Assembly (NCBI RefSeq): GCF_026625765.1
Contig: NZ_CP113062.1
Coordinates: forward strand, 1,798,001-1,862,000
Reading direction: 5' to 3'
DNA: 64,000 nucleotides
Origin: Frigoribacterium sp. SL97
GTDB taxonomy: Bacteria > Actinomycetota > Actinomycetes > Actinomycetales > Microbacteriaceae
Below are positions 61,867-64,000 of this stretch, in pieces (the first letter of the stretch is position 1; each line of letters opens with the position of its first letter). The notes under the pieces were generated by a model. That model worked only from the letters and a program-made list of their open reading frames with translations. It did no database searches and was not told where the DNA came from. The position numbers and the translations under genes were made by a program.

Positions 61867-63495
61867 TCAGTCGACGACCCGCCACCGCGGCAGGATCGGG
61901 TCGGGTGCCTCGTCGAGCCGGCGTCGACGAGTGGAACGCCGGGTCCCGATGAAGAGGCGCGACAGCAGCAGCATCGCGAGACCGAAGAACGACACGAGGA
62001 GTTCGATCGCTCGACTCGCCACGACGGCGGGCGTCGTCCCGGTACCGAGGTCGACGACAGCCACCATCGTTCCGGGCTCGTAGTCGGGGATGCTCGCGGT
62101 CGTCCTGCCCGAGGCGTCGATGGCCCGCGTCGAGGCGACGGTCGAGACGTTGACGAGGGGACGCGCCGTCTCGATCGCCCGCAGGCGTGCGATGGCGAGC
62201 TGTTGCTCGTTCTCGTCGGTCTGCCCGGGACGGGTCCCGAAGTCGGCGTTGTTGGTCTGGCCGATGATGACCTGCGCGCCCTCGTCCATCATGTTGGTGA
62301 TGAGCTGGTCGTCGACGATGTCGAAGCAGATCGAGATCCCGGCACGGAAGTCACCGAGGTCGAAGACCTCGTCCCGCGTGCCCGGCGTGTAGTCCCGCCC
62401 GATGAGGTCGATCAGGTCGGGAGCGAAGGGCCGCCAGAAGGCGCGATCGGGGACGTACTCCCCGAACGGGACCGGGTGCTTCTTGTCGTACTGGTCCGCC
62501 ACTCCACCGTCCGACCAGAGCAGGGACGAGTTGTGGACGGTCTCACCGTCGTCGCTCTCGGTGATGACGCCCGACACGAGGGGGGCGTCGTAGCCACGGG
62601 AGATCGCGTCGAAGACGTACTGGCCGGTGGCGTCGCGGGTGGGATCACGGTCGCTGCCTCCCTCGGGCCAGACGATCATGTCGAGGGAGCGCTGGTCCTC
62701 CGGCAGCCGTGCGAGCTGGGCCTGCAGGTCGCTCATCGCGAGGACCTGGGCGTTGGTCAGGTCGCCGTACTGCCGGTCGGCGAAGTAGCCGGCGTCGCCG
62801 TCGCCCTGGACGGCGGCGATGGTGGCGGTGCCCGAGGAGTGCGTCGGCCAGTGCGGCACCGCGAGGGCGGCGACCACGACCGTGGCAGCGGCGAGCACGC
62901 GGGTCGAACCCCGGACGGTCGTCTGCAGGGCGAGCTGGATCAGTGCGGCGACGATCGCCACCATGAGGAACGACAGCCCCGAGATGCCGAGCCAGGCGAC
63001 GAGACCGGCGAACGGGCTCTCGGACTGGCTGAGGGCCACGCGACCCCAGGCGAAGCCGCCGTAGGGCCAGTTGCCGGCGACGAACTCACGGAGCGTCCAG
63101 AGCCCCCCGACGACGACGGGCAGGAGGACTGTGCGGCCCAGGGTGCCGGGCCAGATGAGCGGGACCCAGCGGTACGCGAGGGTGATGAGCATCGCCCCGG
63201 CGGCGAAGAAGAGCGCCTCGAGGGTCGACAACGCGGCCCAGGGCACGACACCGAGGAAGAGCGTCGCCCACGAGATGTGGATCAGGTAGAAGGACAGGCC
63301 CGCCACGAGGCCGACCAGGAAGGAACCGCCGAGCGACCGGCCCCGGAGGGCCACCAGCACGAACCCGATGCCGACGAAGGTCAGCGGCCAGACGTCGCCG
63401 TCCGGGAAGCCGCCGTCGAGGACGGCGCCGGCACCGAGGGCGACGATCAGGGCGAGCCAGAGGGGCAGTCGGACGTCGGTCGCTCGGGAAGACAC
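61867..63495 (-). CDS. lnt: Apolipoprotein N-acyltransferase
   Basis: 542 aa. Adds a third acyl chain to lipoproteins. About seven N-terminal membrane helices, then the nitrilase domain with the Glu-Lys-Cys triad in WPEGGSDRD, KKHPVPFGEYV and GISICFDIVDD, and a C-terminal helix. Located by rbpA as in M. tuberculosis (Rv2051c), but without a fused dolichol-phosphate mannose synthase. GTG start; TAGAAT lies 6 nt upstream. Confidence 0.94.
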   Translation of the reverse strand: MSSRATDVRLPLWLALIVALGAGAVLDGGFPDGDVWPLTFVGIGFVLVALRGRSLGGSFLVGLVAGLSFYLIHISWATLFLGVVPWAALSTLEALFFAAGAMLITLAYRWVPLIWPGTLGRTVLLPVVVGGLWTLREFVAGNWPYGGFAWGRVALSQSESPFAGLVAWLGISGLSFLMVAIVAALIQLALQTTVRGSTRVLAAATVVVAALAVPHWPTHSSGTATIAAVQGDGDAGYFADRQYGDLTNAQVLAMSDLQAQLARLPEDQRSLDMIVWPEGGSDRDPTRDATGQYVFDAISRGYDAPLVSGVITESDDGETVHNSSLLWSDGGVADQYDKKHPVPFGEYVPDRAFWRPFAPDLIDLIGRDYTPGTRDEVFDLGDFRAGISICFDIVDDQLITNMMDEGAQVIIGQTNNADFGTRPGQTDENEQQLAIARLRAIETARPLVNVSTVASTRAIDASGRTTASIPDYEPGTMVAVVDLGTGTTPAVVASRAIELLVSFFGLAMLLLSRLFIGTRRSTRRRRLDEAPDPILPRWRVVD

Positions 63496-63501
63496 CCCGC
63501 G

Positions 63502-63507
63502 ATTCTA
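63502..63507 (-). promoter_or_regulatory. Candidate leaderless -10 for lnt
   Basis: TAGAAT on the minus strand ends 6 nt before the GTG at 63495, with no ribosome site. One of the best -10 matches in the window. Confidence 0.5.
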
Positions 63508-63569
63508 GGTGGCGGCGTCTGGGAGGCCGGTCGTCCTCGGCGGACGTCCGGCCTCGTCGGGGAGGAGGG

Positions 63570-64000
63570 TCAGGGGCCGACCGCGGTGTAGGCCACGATG
63601 CCGCGACGGACGGCGTCGAGCGCCTGCCGGGCCGTCGGACCGACCGGCAGGTCCCCCACGACCGACAGCTGGTCGAGCAGGTCGATCGTCTGCTTCGTCC
63701 AGCGGACGAAGTCGCCGGCGGCGAGGTCGGCGTCGTCGAGCACCGAATCGAGTGCGGCACCGCGGGCCCAACGGTGCATCGCGAGGGCGAGACCCGGTGC
63801 CGGGGGCTGGCTGCCCGGAAGGTGGTGCTCGTGCTCGAGGTCGTCGAGTTCCGCCCAGAGCAGCTGCGTGGCGTCGAGCGCGGCACGGAACTCGCCGCGA
63901 GGCAGGAATCGCTCGGAGAGCTGGCCTTCGTCCCGACGGGGCTCGTACACGAGGGTGGCCGCCATGGCCGCCATGGACGGCACGTCGAGCATGTTCCACA
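63570..64000 (-). CDS. HelY/Mtr4-type DEAD-box helicase, C-terminal fragment
   Basis: The last 143 codons of a gene that enters from the right edge. The peptide contains MAATLVYEPRRDEG, HRWARGAALDSVLDDADLAAGDF and VRWTKQTIDLLDQL, the DSHCT domain that ends Ski2-like helicases such as HelY (Rv2092c). The helicase core is outside the window. Ends about 75 bp before lnt begins. Confidence 0.85.
   Translation of the reverse strand, partial: WNMLDVPSMAAMAATLVYEPRRDEGQLSERFLPRGEFRAALDATQLLWAELDDLEHEHHLPGSQPPAPGLALAMHRWARGAALDSVLDDADLAAGDFVRWTKQTIDLLDQLSVVGDLPVGPTARQALDAVRRGIVAYTAVGP

Overview
The window is about 64 kb of very GC-rich bacterial chromosome. Gene content and order mark it as an actinobacterium, most likely of the family Microbacteriaceae (a Frigoribacterium/Clavibacter-like organism; the genus is inference). 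Signs are GTG/TTG starts, near-total G/C at codon third positions, the actinobacterial proteins RbpA, SepF, DivIVA and DUF3040, and a gene order that follows Mycobacterium tuberculosis from fadD15/aroG/pknL through the mraZ-ftsZ-wag31 cluster and the ctaC/qcrCAB block. I saw no rRNA or tRNA gene, CRISPR array, prophage or insertion sequence.

Layout. (1) 1-8.6 kb: start of an acyl-CoA ligase, ROK glucokinase, PlsC-type acyltransferase, class II DAHP synthase, a PASTA-domain Ser/Thr kinase, a LysM muralytic protein, an Rv2175c-like DNA-binding protein and a polyprenyl diphosphate synthase. (2) 8.7-28.5 kb: the division and cell-wall cluster mraZ-rsmH-ftsL-ftsI-murE-murF-mraY-murD-ftsW-murG-murC-ftsQ-ftsZ, then yggS-sepF-yggT-divIVA-lspA; most junctions are 4-bp ATGA/GTGA overlaps. 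(3) 28.5-39.2 kb: housekeeping genes (rluD-like, dnaE, flavin reductase, hisD, nrdR, pyrD, DUF3043, M20 dipeptidase, erpA). (4) 39.4-48.2 kb: respiratory block ctaC-ctaD-ctaF facing ctaE-qcrC-qcrA-qcrB, separated by a 1.46-kb stretch with no recognisable gene. (5) 48.3-54.5 kb: trpD, then glpF-glpK divergent from the PTS-type dihydroxyacetone kinase dhaKLM. (6) 54.5-58.8 kb: a leftward set SDR, Nudix, hypothetical, folE, folP2-like, RibD-like reductase. (7) 58.9-64 kb: nfeD-SPFH-GDPD, rbpA, lnt, and the C-terminus of a HelY-type helicase.

How it works together. Region 2 makes lipid II (MurC-F, MraY, MurG), polymerises and cross-links it at the septum (FtsW, FtsI), and positions it (FtsZ, SepF, FtsQ, FtsL, DivIVA); the PASTA kinase and LysM protein nearby plausibly sense and remodel the same wall. 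Region 4 encodes the bcc-aa3 supercomplex. Region 5 brings glycerol in and phosphorylates glycerol and dihydroxyacetone.

Most notable observations: an apparent one-base frameshift in ctaE, in which the extra base makes a local inverted repeat perfect; a pterin-type operon (folE, folP2-like, RibD-like) behind a Fur/Zur-like palindrome; repeated leaderless promoters with a TAnnnT hexamer 6-9 nt before the start codon, including two compact divergent pairs; a dispersed REP-like inverted element with core GGAGGCGCG; and a sigma-R-like promoter before rbpA.
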